Of a stretch of 64,000 nt of DNA, positions 45,307 to 54,938 are shown piece after piece. The stretch is from assembly GCA_949126835.1 (NCBI GenBank), contig OX421500.1, forward strand, positions 31,022,641-31,086,640. Reading direction: 5' to 3'. The translations under genes and the position numbers were made by a program. The notes below the pieces were generated by a model. That model was given only the letters and a program-made list of their open reading frames with translations. It did no database searches and had not been told where the DNA came from. Each line of letters starts with the position of its first letter. Positions within the stretch are counted from its first letter, which is position 1. The DNA comes from Anisus vortex. Lineage: Eukaryota; Mollusca; Gastropoda; Planorbidae.

Positions 45307-46423
45307 ACAGAGAAAAAATAATAATTTATTATTATTTTTGATACGAAAAATGTTTACAATAATGAAAAAAATTATCTTAATCTTAATTAATGCATATAAT
45401 CATTCATTTAATAATACATAGAGAAAAAAAAATTCATTTAATATATGTACAAACAATCAAAAAAAATTCATAGGCAGAAATATAAACAAAAGAATAATGT
45501 CTAATGTTTATATGACAATTAGTCATAGACAACTATCTTTTGGTATTGTCTAATCAACTTCAGTAATAGTGGGATAAACTATTGGATATCAGTGATGTGT
45601 ATGGATAATTATTATGCTAAATACTCATCAAGGCTGTCGAGATTATCTATTATCTTTATCTCACAAAATGTAAATAGATTCCATGAAAAATTTTTCATAC
45701 AACATTTATTATTTTATACAACAAAATTAATATAATACTAATGTCGGTTTATTCAATTGTCATTTTCATAATGGTAATTATGAATATATATCTTCACAAT
45801 AGTTTTTTTTTTTCGGATTGATATTCTTATTGATTCTTATTGATTATTATTGATTGATATTCTCAATAACATTACTTACAATGTAACATGATTATCTTCC
45901 ATCTTAGTTTACAATAAAATATTACACAAATTATTCAAGTCTTTCCTTCAATTATAAATTTATATTACACTGCTCATATTCCTGTGAGTCTTATATGTAT
46001 CATTTATCTATTGGCTTCAATGCTATCTTTAGTCTTACATGAATACAATACAATATTATCATCTAATGCTCTGACTTTAGAGTCTTACATAGGCATTTCA
46101 TTATTATATCATTCTTATTTCAATTCCTCTAATGCTTTTTTAAAGACTTACATAGGCATATTAATATTAACATATGGCATAACAGATTCACTGTTCAGAG
46201 GCCACAAAATTTATGTGCTTAACAGTCTTACCAAACTGTTCAGAGGCTACATAAAAAAAAAATTTCAATTGATAATCATTATTTTCATCAATTAGATTAT
46301 TTTATACCAGTATCCATATTTACATATTTGTTCTTTACAAAAAAAAAATGTTATCATGTCATTATATCTGTTACTGAAAATATCATATCTCATTCATAAA
46401 TTTAGTTATTCCTATGTATAATT
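45307..46423. other. Element 3' untranslated region
   Basis: AT-rich stretch between the stop codon and the polypurine tract with no open frame of note on the element strand. No envelope-like frame is present. Confidence 0.6.
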
Positions 46424-49400
46424 TTATTGATTATACCTGAGTTCTCTGCTAAAATTCCTTAGAATTTCACAACATTTTCTCAATGTTATTTTTCTATGTT
46501 CAGATTTACTAATATCATTGTCTGGTTTATTTTCAATTTCAATTATTTTGCTTTTATTTTCCCTATTATAGCTTTTTAATATTGAACAACATTTATTTAA
46601 TGTCATTTTTGCATGTTCTGATTTATTGATATCATCTTCTGATTTATATTCAATTATCAAATCATCTTCTGATTTATTTTCAAAAACTTTGTTTTCTTCA
46701 TAAGTTCTCAAATTGTTTAAATGAACAATTTTTTCTTTGTTATTAATGTTAACTTTGTAAAATACATCAGATAGCTTAAGTATTATTTCAAAAGGTCCTC
46801 TCCATTCCATAGTATTGCCACTGCCAATTGGCAAATAAACAAGTACTTTATTACCAACTTCTAGTTTTCTCATGTTCTTATGAATATTTTCTTTGATATC
46901 AACTGCTATCTTGTAAAAAGGTTTGTTTATGGTATCGGTCATTTGTATTGGAGCCTTATGTTTAGAATCTTTTTTATTATGTCTAAGACAGGTATCACAG
47001 CTTTTAATAAATGTTTTCAAATCTTTTTCCATTTTAGGCCACCAGAAATTCTTTTTAAGTTTACAAACTGTTTTCTTGCTACTCAAATGACCTGACAATG
47101 CATTGTTATGCGAAATTTGCATTACTTTGACAGTTAATGTTTTAGGTATAACTATTTGAGTTACATCTAATTTAGTGTCCTTTCTACAGAGAATTCCATT
47201 TATTATTTCAATGTTTTTATTTTTAACCTGACCTTTTTCAATTTCTGATACCATTTTAATTATGTATGGATCTTCTTTCTGTTCTTGTTTTAGAGTTAGC
47301 TCATCAAAAGGCATGTTTATTAAACTGATATTTTCTGTTTTTTTCATTTGGGTTTCCTTTTTATGAGGACTATCAATGTATGATAATATCTCACTCTTCA
47401 TTTTAGTAAAATCAGATATTTGATTTTTAGCAATGTTGAATATTTGTTTATGACCTTCTAAATGTCTACATAGTGAAATAGCATGTAATTCTTTTGGTAC
47501 ATTGTTTATTTCACATTGACTTTCAAATTTGCTTACATACTGTTCTAGTTTTTCTGTTCCATTCCATTTGGGAATAGGATTATCCTTTTCATTATTTATG
47601 GATAAGTCAATATTAGGTGTCTCATTGAGAATATTATTTTCTGACTTTCCTATGGTTTGTAAGAAATTAAAAGTTTGTAGAGCAGGGTAAAATTCTTGTT
47701 CTGGTAAATCTACTAACTTCTCATTTTGCAATAGAACAGGTTTCAAATTCAAGTCATTGGATTTTTCATTCATCCATTTTTGAAAAATGTCAAAACTATT
47801 ATCATGTTTGACATTGAAAGAATTACCAATAATTAAAGGTGCAACACAGTTTTTCATTATGGCTGCCTCTGCTTTTCCAGTGAGCCAAGGACAATCAATG
47901 TCTATTATAGTGACAGGACAATTTACAGTGGAACCATTTCCAAGTTTTATTGTATCCACTCTTATTATATTGGTGGCTTTCTGATTTGGAATGATACTTT
48001 CATCTATGCATATTATACTACTTCCGGTGTCTCTTAGACAGTAAGTGGTCTTTCCTTCCACATAAGCAGGAAAAAGTATTAACTGACCCCTGTTTTCAAA
48101 TATGACATTATTAGATTGAGATGTGGAATTGTTAAGTTTTCCTCTATTTCTTCTATTTTGGAAATTTGATTGAGGTCTGTTTTGAGTATTAGGAAAATCT
48201 TGTCTTCCAACATGTTGATTTGGCACATTGTTATTGGAAAAATTCTGATTTGGCATATTTCTGTTTCCAAAATTTGAAAAATTCTGATTTGGAAAGTTTC
48301 TATTATCAAAATTAGAAAAATTTTGATTTGAAAAACCTCTATGATCAACATTTGATCTATTGAAGTTTGGATTAAAATTTCTACCTCTTGCATTGTTATT
48401 TCTGTAACAATATTCTGATGAATGGTTTGTACCATTGCAAAAAATACATCTATAATTATTAGATTTTGGTTGATTACCAAATTTTTTTCTATTGCCAAAT
48501 TGATTATGTCTAGACCTAGGAGGTGAATAGCTCCTTCTTCTATGTTGAATTGTATTTACTGTTTGATTTTGTTTAGTCAGTTCTACATTAGGATGACTAT
48601 CCTTAAAATTTGAGATTGCCTCTATCAAATTTTCAACTGTCTTAACTTTTCTTTCCATAATGTGAGTAAACAATGGTTTAGAAGCTTGTTCTAATACTTT
48701 ATCAACAACCATGATTTCTATAATCTCATTAGGATTTTTGGTATCTATTTTTACTAAGTCTAACCAGGTAAGTAAAAATGTTTTCACTTCAGACACAAAA
48801 GCTCTCGGTTCTATCTTGTCTGTTAAGATAAAGTTATGGAACTTTTGTCTGTAATAATCCTCAGAGTGGATAAAGAATTTAATTAACTGTTCTTTGATAA
48901 TGGCATAATCAGTTATTTCTTTATCAATATGTGATAGTGCTTCCCTACCCTTATCTTTCAATTGTGGGATAAGGTGAATGTAATATTCTGAAATGGGAAT
49001 CCCATATCCTTTACATGTTGCTTCAAATAAATTTAGAAAATCAACAATTTTCTCTTTTCCATCAAAAGGAGGCATTTTGAATCTAACACCATGTTTTGAT
49101 TTTTCATTATTTGTTTGCTCAACTTTAGTATTTTGCAACTTAGCCAACTCCAATTCATGAGTTAATTTTAGTTGTGTTTCTCTCAATTGAATTTCTTTTT
49201 CTTTATTCAATTGTAATTCTTTTTCTTTTAATTCTAGTGCTTTCAATTCTTTTTCTTTATTCATTTCTAGTTCTTTTTGTTTAATTTCATTATCAAGTTC
49301 TTTTTGTTTAATTTCATGAGCCCTTAATTCTGCTCGCTCATCTCTTTCCTTATCTGCTAATTCTTTTTTCAATTGTTTAACTTTATTTTCAACAAATTCC

Positions 49401-49483
49401 TGATATTCCTTCTTATCAGTAATACCATATTTTTTTGCCAACAATTCAGCCTCATCATAGAGTAATTGAACCTTTGACTCCAT
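46424..49483 (-). CDS. Gag-protease-(Gag-like)-integrase-ends polyprotein, RT-less
   Basis: 1019 residues without a stop. Order: a charged coiled coil at about 1-125 (Lys/Glu repeats such as KQKELE); a Gag capsid-like domain at about 132-205 (MPPFDGKEK); a CCHC knuckle with C346, C349, H354, C359; an Asn/Phe/Gln-rich repeat region at about 360-450 (PNQNFSN); a retroviral-type aspartic protease with DTGSS at 485-489. Where RT should start there is instead a second Gag-like domain at about 637-704 (PKWNGTEKL). The integrase zinc domain follows (H792, H799, C829, C832), then only the first core Asp region (IAVD, 859-862), then the C-terminal GPF module (WRGPFEI, about 894-900). The end carries a duplicated KSEH...KCC.IL motif at about 955-970 and 993-1008. 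No YxDD or D,D-35-E core exists. The intact frame suggests the protein is, or was recently, made and packages its own RNA. Confidence 0.92.
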   Translation of the reverse strand: MESKVQLLYDEAELLAKKYGITDKKEYQEFVENKVKQLKKELADKERDERAELRAHEIKQKELDNEIKQKELEMNKEKELKALELKEKELQLNKEKEIQLRETQLKLTHELELAKLQNTKVEQTNNEKSKHGVRFKMPPFDGKEKIVDFLNLFEATCKGYGIPISEYYIHLIPQLKDKGREALSHIDKEITDYAIIKEQLIKFFIHSEDYYRQKFHNFILTDKIEPRAFVSEVKTFLLTWLDLVKIDTKNPNEIIEIMVVDKVLEQASKPLFTHIMERKVKTVENLIEAISNFKDSHPNVELTKQNQTVNTIQHRRRSYSPPRSRHNQFGNRKKFGNQPKSNNYRCIFCNGTNHSSEYCYRNNNARGRNFNPNFNRSNVDHRGFSNQNFSNFDNRNFPNQNFSNFGNRNMPNQNFSNNNVPNQHVGRQDFPNTQNRPQSNFQNRRNRGKLNNSTSQSNNVIFENRGQLILFPAYVEGKTTYCLRDTGSSIICIDESIIPNQKATNIIRVDTIKLGNGSTVNCPVTIIDIDCPWLTGKAEAAIMKNCVAPLIIGNSFNVKHDNSFDIFQKWMNEKSNDLNLKPVLLQNEKLVDLPEQEFYPALQTFNFLQTIGKSENNILNETPNIDLSINNEKDNPIPKWNGTEKLEQYVSKFESQCEINNVPKELHAISLCRHLEGHKQIFNIAKNQISDFTKMKSEILSYIDSPHKKETQMKKTENISLINMPFDELTLKQEQKEDPYIIKMVSEIEKGQVKNKNIEIINGILCRKDTKLDVTQIVIPKTLTVKVMQISHNNALSGHLSSKKTVCKLKKNFWWPKMEKDLKTFIKSCDTCLRHNKKDSKHKAPIQMTDTINKPFYKIAVDIKENIHKNMRKLEVGNKVLVYLPIGSGNTMEWRGPFEIILKLSDVFYKVNINNKEKIVHLNNLRTYEENKVFENKSEDDLIIEYKSEDDINKSEHAKMTLNKCCSILKSYNRENKSKIIEIENKPDNDISKSEHRKITLRKCCEILRNFSRELRYNQ

Positions 49484-49838
49484 TATTATTTATTATGAAT
49501 GTCAAGATTTATTATATTATAGTACAGTACAATTATTATAATGCACTATTTTATAGTACAGCAATGTTTTATTCCTATACTGGATGGCAATATTTATTAA
49601 TTACTGAATGAGCATTTTTATATTACTGAATGACAATATTTATTAAATACAGAATGAGCAGTCATATAATATCACAGCAACTTTTTTTTTTAATCCTATG
49701 CTGTAGTAAAATGTTTATAATTCAGAATGCAAAATGCTAGAATGTCAACAAGTATGCTAAGCCAAGACACATTTTCTATTATGGCTTGTTTATTTTATTA
49801 TTATTAGCAATTTTATAGTAGAGTTTAAAGCAAGTGCA

Positions 49839-49959
49839 AGTCACTTGACTATATCTACTTCCGATATAGGTTTTCTTAATATCCAAAAATGGGTTTTATT
49901 TCGACTTTTTAATTATTAATATAGCTACTACCTATATATTATTTTATGGCTTCATAGCA
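49839..49959 (-). repeat. Internal copy of the LTR start
   Basis: 121 bp identical to the first 121 bp of the LTR in element sense, beginning exactly at its terminal TGCTATGAAG, but located within the leader. Confidence 0.93.
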
Positions 49960-50255
49960 TTTTTCCGGTTGCAAATATTAAATAATGATCTGCGTATAGT
50001 CACTTTTTTTCGATTTTTTGTATCGAATTTTCCAATGATGAAATATTTGTCATCGGTGTACAAATGTTATATTTTCTTAGAGCTATTATAGTGCTCAATC
50101 ATATAAATAGTATATGTATTTGAAATAATTGACTCAGGCTTCAGTTTTGTTCAAAAACTGGTACTCACATAATTTTCCATGTGGTTTGTAGTACGTCTTC
50201 AAAAAGTTCAAAAAGTTTCGAATTTGAACATAATATTATATCCTTCAGCTTCTCT

Positions 50256-50273
50256 ATCCCACCGCTGCCACCA
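50256..50273 (-). promoter_or_regulatory. Primer binding site (tRNA-Leu)
   Basis: In element sense TGGTGGCAGCGGTGGGAT starts 4 nt after the 5' LTR. It is complementary to an animal tRNA-Leu 3' end including the added CCA (ATCCCACCGCTGCCACCA), as in tRNA-Leu(AAG)-type molecules known to me. Confidence 0.88.
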
Positions 50274-50277
50274 AACC

Positions 50278-50732
50278 TGTTGATGTCCTATTATTATTAT
50301 TGGACTATCAAACATTACCACCAGTCTTCTCAGAGTATTTGAGTTGTAGTAGCTGAATTATTTGATTGGTTTGAACATCAAAATGGACGACATCACCACA
50401 ATATAACTTCCAAACTTGTAAATAATAAAAGAACGACTTATTGCAGCATATTATTTAATAACAATTCATTAACAGTTGACACTTCACATCCAATGAACAA
50501 ATATAGCTTTATAGTATCAACATAATACACAATTTTATTTATTTTTCCTGAGTCTAAAATAATGCCTGCGTTCCTTGTGAGTTATGAGAAAAGACTGCCG
50601 ACCGCATGGACAGTCACTTGACTATATCTACTTCCGATATAGGTTTTCTTAATATCCAAAAATGGGTTTTATTTCGACTTTTTAATTATTAATATAGCTA
50701 CTACCTATATATTATTTTATGGCTTCATAGCA
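50278..50732 (-). repeat. 5' LTR
   Basis: 455 bp, apparently identical to 44840-45294. It contains the element promoter by analogy with other LTR elements. Confidence 0.97.
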
Positions 50733-51015
50733 CTATTGTATCCGAAAAACGGGCTCCAAGCCAGAAGTAATGTCCAAGATGGCCCAGACAACAGCATCCC
50801 TAAAGAGGTTCAAGACAATATGGCAAGACAAGAACCGACCCCTCATTACCAAATCAAAAAAAGAGGAAGACAACGGAGGATAACATCAGGGAGTGGACAG
50901 GAGTAAAACTGTACGGCTCATTGAGAAGGCTGAGAGACGGGAGGAATGGAGGAGGCTGGTGAACATGTCATCTGTACCACCCCATCGGTCCAACTGACTG
51001 AGGGATATGTAGAAT
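50733..51015 (+). mobile_element. Non-LTR retrotransposon fragment, right part
   Basis: Continues the fragment at 44400-44839 beyond the LTR element. After CTATT, frames encode SKPEVMSKMAQTTASLKRF, KTIWQDKN, KRGRQRR and the REWTG C-terminal motif. Much of the region between WxDKN and GRQ is deleted compared with relatives, and frames shift. Confidence 0.85.
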
Positions 51016-51439
51016 GTAGGTAGGAACCCTAATAACAAACTTTGTTCACGCAAACCCGAGCACTATATTTTTCTAGGATTCAGTATTTTAAACCATAACC
51101 CTTAAACTGGATACTATTAGCAACATGGTTGTCTACACATTTACAATTTTTTGGCTTCCTTAATTTATATTAAACACATTTAACCAGGAAACTCTGTATT
51201 TATTATAGTCAGAATTCCTTTTATTATTTATATCTTTAAGGAGTTAGTGCAAAGTTGAAAGTACTTTTTTTTTCTGTTGACATGTCACCTTAAGTATGGG
51301 ACATTTTGTTAACACAATACTTTGATTGGAAAAAAACGTTTTTATATTATATTTATAAACACAGTGCTGGCTCAAGAATCTGGCAACTCCGGGAAACATT
51401 CTGAGGAGAGGGCTAAAGAAAAGAAATACAATTAGCAAT
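51016..51439. other. No gene seen
   Basis: AT-rich sequence with nothing recognisable. Confidence 0.4.
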
Positions 51440-51900
51440 GAACAATGATTTGATTTGCCACATAGTACATAAGTACAATATAGGCATAGTCAAAGACATA
51501 ACAAGAGAATTATAACCTTGGTAAATAATCTATAATTTTATTGAGGCAATAATAGTAAAACGGATATAATCAATATTAATAAAACAAATAATAAATTAAT
51601 TTAATTAGCAATAGATATGTCTCTTATATTTTTCCCTGCCCCACCCCACCTTGTATTTAAGTATATTATTATATTTTGAATTGGCGCCAAAGTTTGCCCA
51701 GACGCCAGCAACCGTGGAGTATTTTTAAATCTAGGGATAGTTTTTAAATATCTTCCTGGTTTCTATATCATAAAGAAACCAAGTTTTTTCCAATTATTTG
51801 TTTGTATCAGCATCCTTGATGGAGCACTCAAATTAATGTCGCCTATTCTGGACTATACGTAACAGGTATAAATTACCACACACAAGTTCAGATAGGCTAT
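51440..51900 (-). mobile_element. Probable LINE 3' region, relative of 30770
   Basis: TTTGCCACATAGTACATAAG, then AGGCATAGTCAAAG parallels the repeat at 30790. The similarity fades after about 120 bp; the longer extent is a guess. Confidence 0.45.
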
Positions 51901-52259
51901 TATATATATGTATTTTTATAAAGCATGTACAAATAACTGGTTAAAGTTATACATAAATTATGAAAACGGGTTCAAATTTAAAATTATAGCACCTATATAA
52001 ATATAATGTTATAGGTGTGTCGTTATAGGAGTGTCGTTAGCATATTACGATTCATAACTGTTGCTCTTATATTGTTATGTTTCCCGAAGATTTCAGCTTT
52101 CGTGGTACAATACTTGGTCGCAAACCGGCGCTTGGTAAAGGCTGATCAATTGTATACAAGTATATTTTAGCCAAGCATGCATGGGTTTTTGTCAGACGTA
52201 AATATTATATGTCTTTCAGTGAAGTTGTGAGCCTCCTATGCTCACATCATATCTCCTGA
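51901..52259. other. No gene seen
   Basis: AT-rich sequence without recognised features. Confidence 0.4.
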
Positions 52260-52680
52260 GATCCATCAGGGTCTTGATTGTGAAATGCTCTTTTGAAGGT
52301 TGAACGATTCAACATCTCATACAGAGAGCATATCTCCAATGAAGAGGTTCAGGAAAGATTTATATGAGCACAAGCTCACCACCAAGAAGGTGGAAAAACT
52401 GTGGTGGTTTATGAACATGTATCAAGAACCAATACCTTGCAGACATCCTCCTGCAAGGCACAGCAAAAGATATTAAAGTAGACAAGGCTGGCAGAAGAAA
52501 GGACAGAGGGGAAAATTCATGATTGTTAAAAAGTGGTCCAGTGATTTTGTTTATTTGCTCTAAGTTGGGGGGGGGGGGGGCAGATGATTGACAGTTGGTC
52601 AAGCTATCACTAATGGTACTCAAACGACCTACCCAAAGGGTAAGGTCACAGTAATGCACAATGAAAGCACTTGCTTTCAA
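52260..52680 (+). mobile_element. Degraded non-LTR retrotransposon C-terminal fragment
   Basis: Scattered frames give EHISNEEVQE, VVVYEHVSRTNTL and ILLQGTAKD. This is the (H)ISNEEV...GHVxRxxxL...LQGT order of RTE-like ORF2 ends. Many stops; a poly-G run lies at about 52567-52580. Confidence 0.7.
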
Positions 52681-52719
52681 GTTATTTTTTTAAGTAACTA
52701 TTGACTAATTTAAAAGTTT

Positions 52720-53372
52720 TAGTTTCAGCACATTCCATGTACAGAACTAATTTTAGCACATTTCATGTACAGAACTAATTTCAGCACATTCCATGTACAG
52801 AACTAATTTCAGCACATTCCATGTACAAAACTAATTTCAGCACATTCCATGTACAAAACTAATTTCAGCACATTCCATGTACAGAACTAATTTCAGCACA
52901 TTCCATGTACAGAACTAATTTCAGCACATTCCATGTACAAAACTAATTTCAGCACATTCCATGTACAAAACTAATTTCAGCACATTCCATGTACAGAACT
53001 AATTTCAGCACATTCCATGTACAAAACTAATTTCAGCACATTCCATGTACAGAACTAATTTCAGCATATTCCATGTACAGAACTAATTTCAGCACATTCC
53101 ATGTACAAAACTAATTTCAGCACATTCCATGTACAGAACTAATTTCAGCACATTCCATGTACAAAACTAATTTCAGCACATTCCATGTACAGAACTAATT
53201 TCAGCACATTCCATGTACAGAACTAATTTCAGCATATTCCATGTACAGAACTAATTTCAGCACATTCCATGTACAAAACTAATTTCAGCACATTCCATGT
53301 ACAAAACTAATTTCAGCACATTCCATGTACAGAACTAATTTCAGCACATTCCATGTACAGAACTAATGAGAG
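52720..53372. repeat. 28-bp minisatellite
   Basis: About 23 units built on TTTCAGCACATTCCATGTAC followed by (A/G)AACTAA. Units differ mainly at one position (ACAGAACT or ACAAAACT), whose pattern along the array suggests block duplication. Confidence 0.95.
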
Positions 53373-53799
53373 AATAAAGTGGCCATAATTTTGCAATAAA
53401 AAAAAAATGCAAGAGGCTTGCGGGGCCTTTACTTTTACATGATAATTTTAAATATTCTATCAGACAATTTAACACCTCCTACATTTAAAAAGCACCATTT
53501 AGACAGAGATCGACAGGGGCCGAACTTCTGGGCTTTGGCTTCAGCATATAACACCAGTTCAATTTTTAAATACAAATTGGTTGGTACATCTTCCAATATA
53601 GACTTGAATTTTTCTTCTCAAAGACTCGGCAGACAAAGACAATTGTGCTATTCAGTGTAGCCAAGTGACCGTAAAGCTCTATGTTCGGAACAAACTATTT
53701 GACCGTTCGCACTCACTCTATGCTCAGGACAGTCTAAAAGCACTTGCTAGATCCTTACAAAAAAAAAAAACAACCCGTCAGAGTTAATATGGAAATTCC
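53373..53799. other. No gene seen
   Basis: One plus-strand open frame (53418-53660) without recognisable domain. Confidence 0.35.
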
Positions 53800-54010
53800 C
53801 AGAGCATACATAAGTACAAAATAATATAACACTGTTGATATGATAATAATAATTTACAGTGCATAAATAATTACAAAATAATATAACACTGTTAATATGA
53901 CAATTTCCAGTGCATTAATAATTACAAAATGATATAACACTGTTAATATGACAATTTCCAGTGCATAAATAATTACAAAGAAGTATAACACTTTTAATAT
54001 TATAAATGTT
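53800..54010. repeat. Tandem repeat of about 51 bp, four copies
   Basis: Units contain ATTACAAAATAATATAACAC and TTAATATGACAATTTCCAGT; the last copy is diverged. Confidence 0.85.
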
Positions 54011-54024
54011 CAGTGCACCTTTGA

Positions 54025-54135
54025 ATCTCGAAAGGATTGCCAAGATACGCTGGCACAAGGTCATCAACAATGAAGAGCACTGTCAATGCACGCAGGAACC
54101 ATTCGAAAAAGTCATCCACCAAAAGAACATAATTC
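54025..54135 (+). mobile_element. Non-LTR retrotransposon fragment
   Basis: Encodes RIAKIRWHKVINNEEHC followed by EPFEKVIHQK, the RIRWxxxxxNEEL block that precedes the WIGH motif of the family seen at 31766. It is 3' of receptor-like gene 4 on the opposite strand. Confidence 0.7.
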
Positions 54136-54245
54136 TATAGCACTGGTAATATATTACAGGCATTAGTTGAATTGTCCACAATTAAATCTTGGTTTACGTT
54201 GAACTCAAATCTTAGCTCTACTTTATCAATATAACTGTGACTGCC

Positions 54246-54938
54246 TCAATCTTCGAATTCATCCACAACTTTCTCTAGTTCATAATATATAGGGCCCTGA
54301 TTGTTTTCTTTTGATCCACGATCACCACTTTTAGAGACAGCGGAAAGGTTTGAATTTCCCATAGTTTCGCTGTCATTATTTATGGCCATTCCATTAGAAA
54401 GGGCAGAATCAGGTAATGAATGATCCGAAGAAAGATTTGAATCTTCGCTTCCTTTGTCTATTCCAGTGAGTTCTTTGCTTTTATCCGAGGATGTGTAAAT
54501 GCTTACTATTGCATAGGCGTTGGCGTTCTTTAAGCCTGTCCTCTTGTCTGACAGTTTGACAGTTCTCTTTTGACTTCCATTGTCATTCTTGGCATCTTTC
54601 TCAACATTTCTTGAGTCCGATTTTCGTGTCTCAAGGTTGTCAGCGGAGTTTTCAAAACCGTCCTCAACGTACGACTTGTTGCTGTAAGCGGAATTCGCTT
54701 CCGCGCTGTCGGACATTACAGAAATCTCGTTGTAATCCTTCAGCCGGTTTAAGAATTCCTTTTGTTTTTCTTCGTTTCTTCGCTTTCGCCATCTTTTGAA
54801 CGTAATGGCGAATACGACGGTGCTTATTATTATAACGACGATGACCGAGGCTACCACCGAGCCGATAATAATGGCTGTTTTATCGTCTCCGTCATTGGTA
54901 GGCCCCAATGTTATATTTGTATTTATTGATGATATCAT
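54246..54938 (-). CDS. Receptor-like membrane protein with long tail, ectodomain not found (gene 4)
   Basis: 230 residues: about 20 polar residues with one N-glycosylation site (NIT), a membrane helix (AIIIGSVVASVIVVIIISTVVF), then a basic KRWRKRR stop-transfer and a 180-residue Ser/Asp/Lys-rich cytoplasmic tail. The end IYYELEK followed by acidic residues matches IYFILEK near the end of receptor gene 2, so a common origin is likely. A further SIYTSS motif lies mid-tail. An in-frame TAA lies two codons before the ATG and no acceptor in a suitable frame is visible. The protein therefore either starts here as a signal-anchor protein or has lost its ectodomain exon. No AATAAA was found close to the stop. 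Confidence 0.65.
   Translation of the reverse strand: MISSINTNITLGPTNDGDDKTAIIIGSVVASVIVVIIISTVVFAITFKRWRKRRNEEKQKEFLNRLKDYNEISVMSDSAEANSAYSNKSYVEDGFENSADNLETRKSDSRNVEKDAKNDNGSQKRTVKLSDKRTGLKNANAYAIVSIYTSSDKSKELTGIDKGSEDSNLSSDHSLPDSALSNGMAINNDSETMGNSNLSAVSKSGDRGSKENNQGPIYYELEKVVDEFED

Larger units (their letters stand above)
49484..50277 (-). other. Element 5' leader
   Basis: Untranslated region between the 5' LTR and the polyprotein start, holding the primer site and a 121-bp piece of LTR end. Packaging signals would be expected here but cannot be recognised by eye. Confidence 0.6.
44840..50732 (-). mobile_element. Complete non-autonomous Ty3/gypsy-like LTR retrotransposon
   Basis: A 5.9-kb element in minus orientation. 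It has identical 455-bp LTRs beginning TG and ending CA, a perfect 5-bp target duplication CTATT (44835-44839 and 50733-50737), a primer site complementary to tRNA-Leu, and a polypurine tract. It holds one 1019-codon frame (46424-49483). Reverse transcriptase, RNase H and the integrase core are absent, so it needs enzymes in trans. LTR identity argues for a recent insertion. Confidence 0.95.

Noticed and set aside
49484..50277. Reverse transcriptase hidden in the LTR element leader or 3' region
   Set aside because: Neither 45295-46423 nor 49484-50277 holds a long frame or an xxDD box on the element strand.
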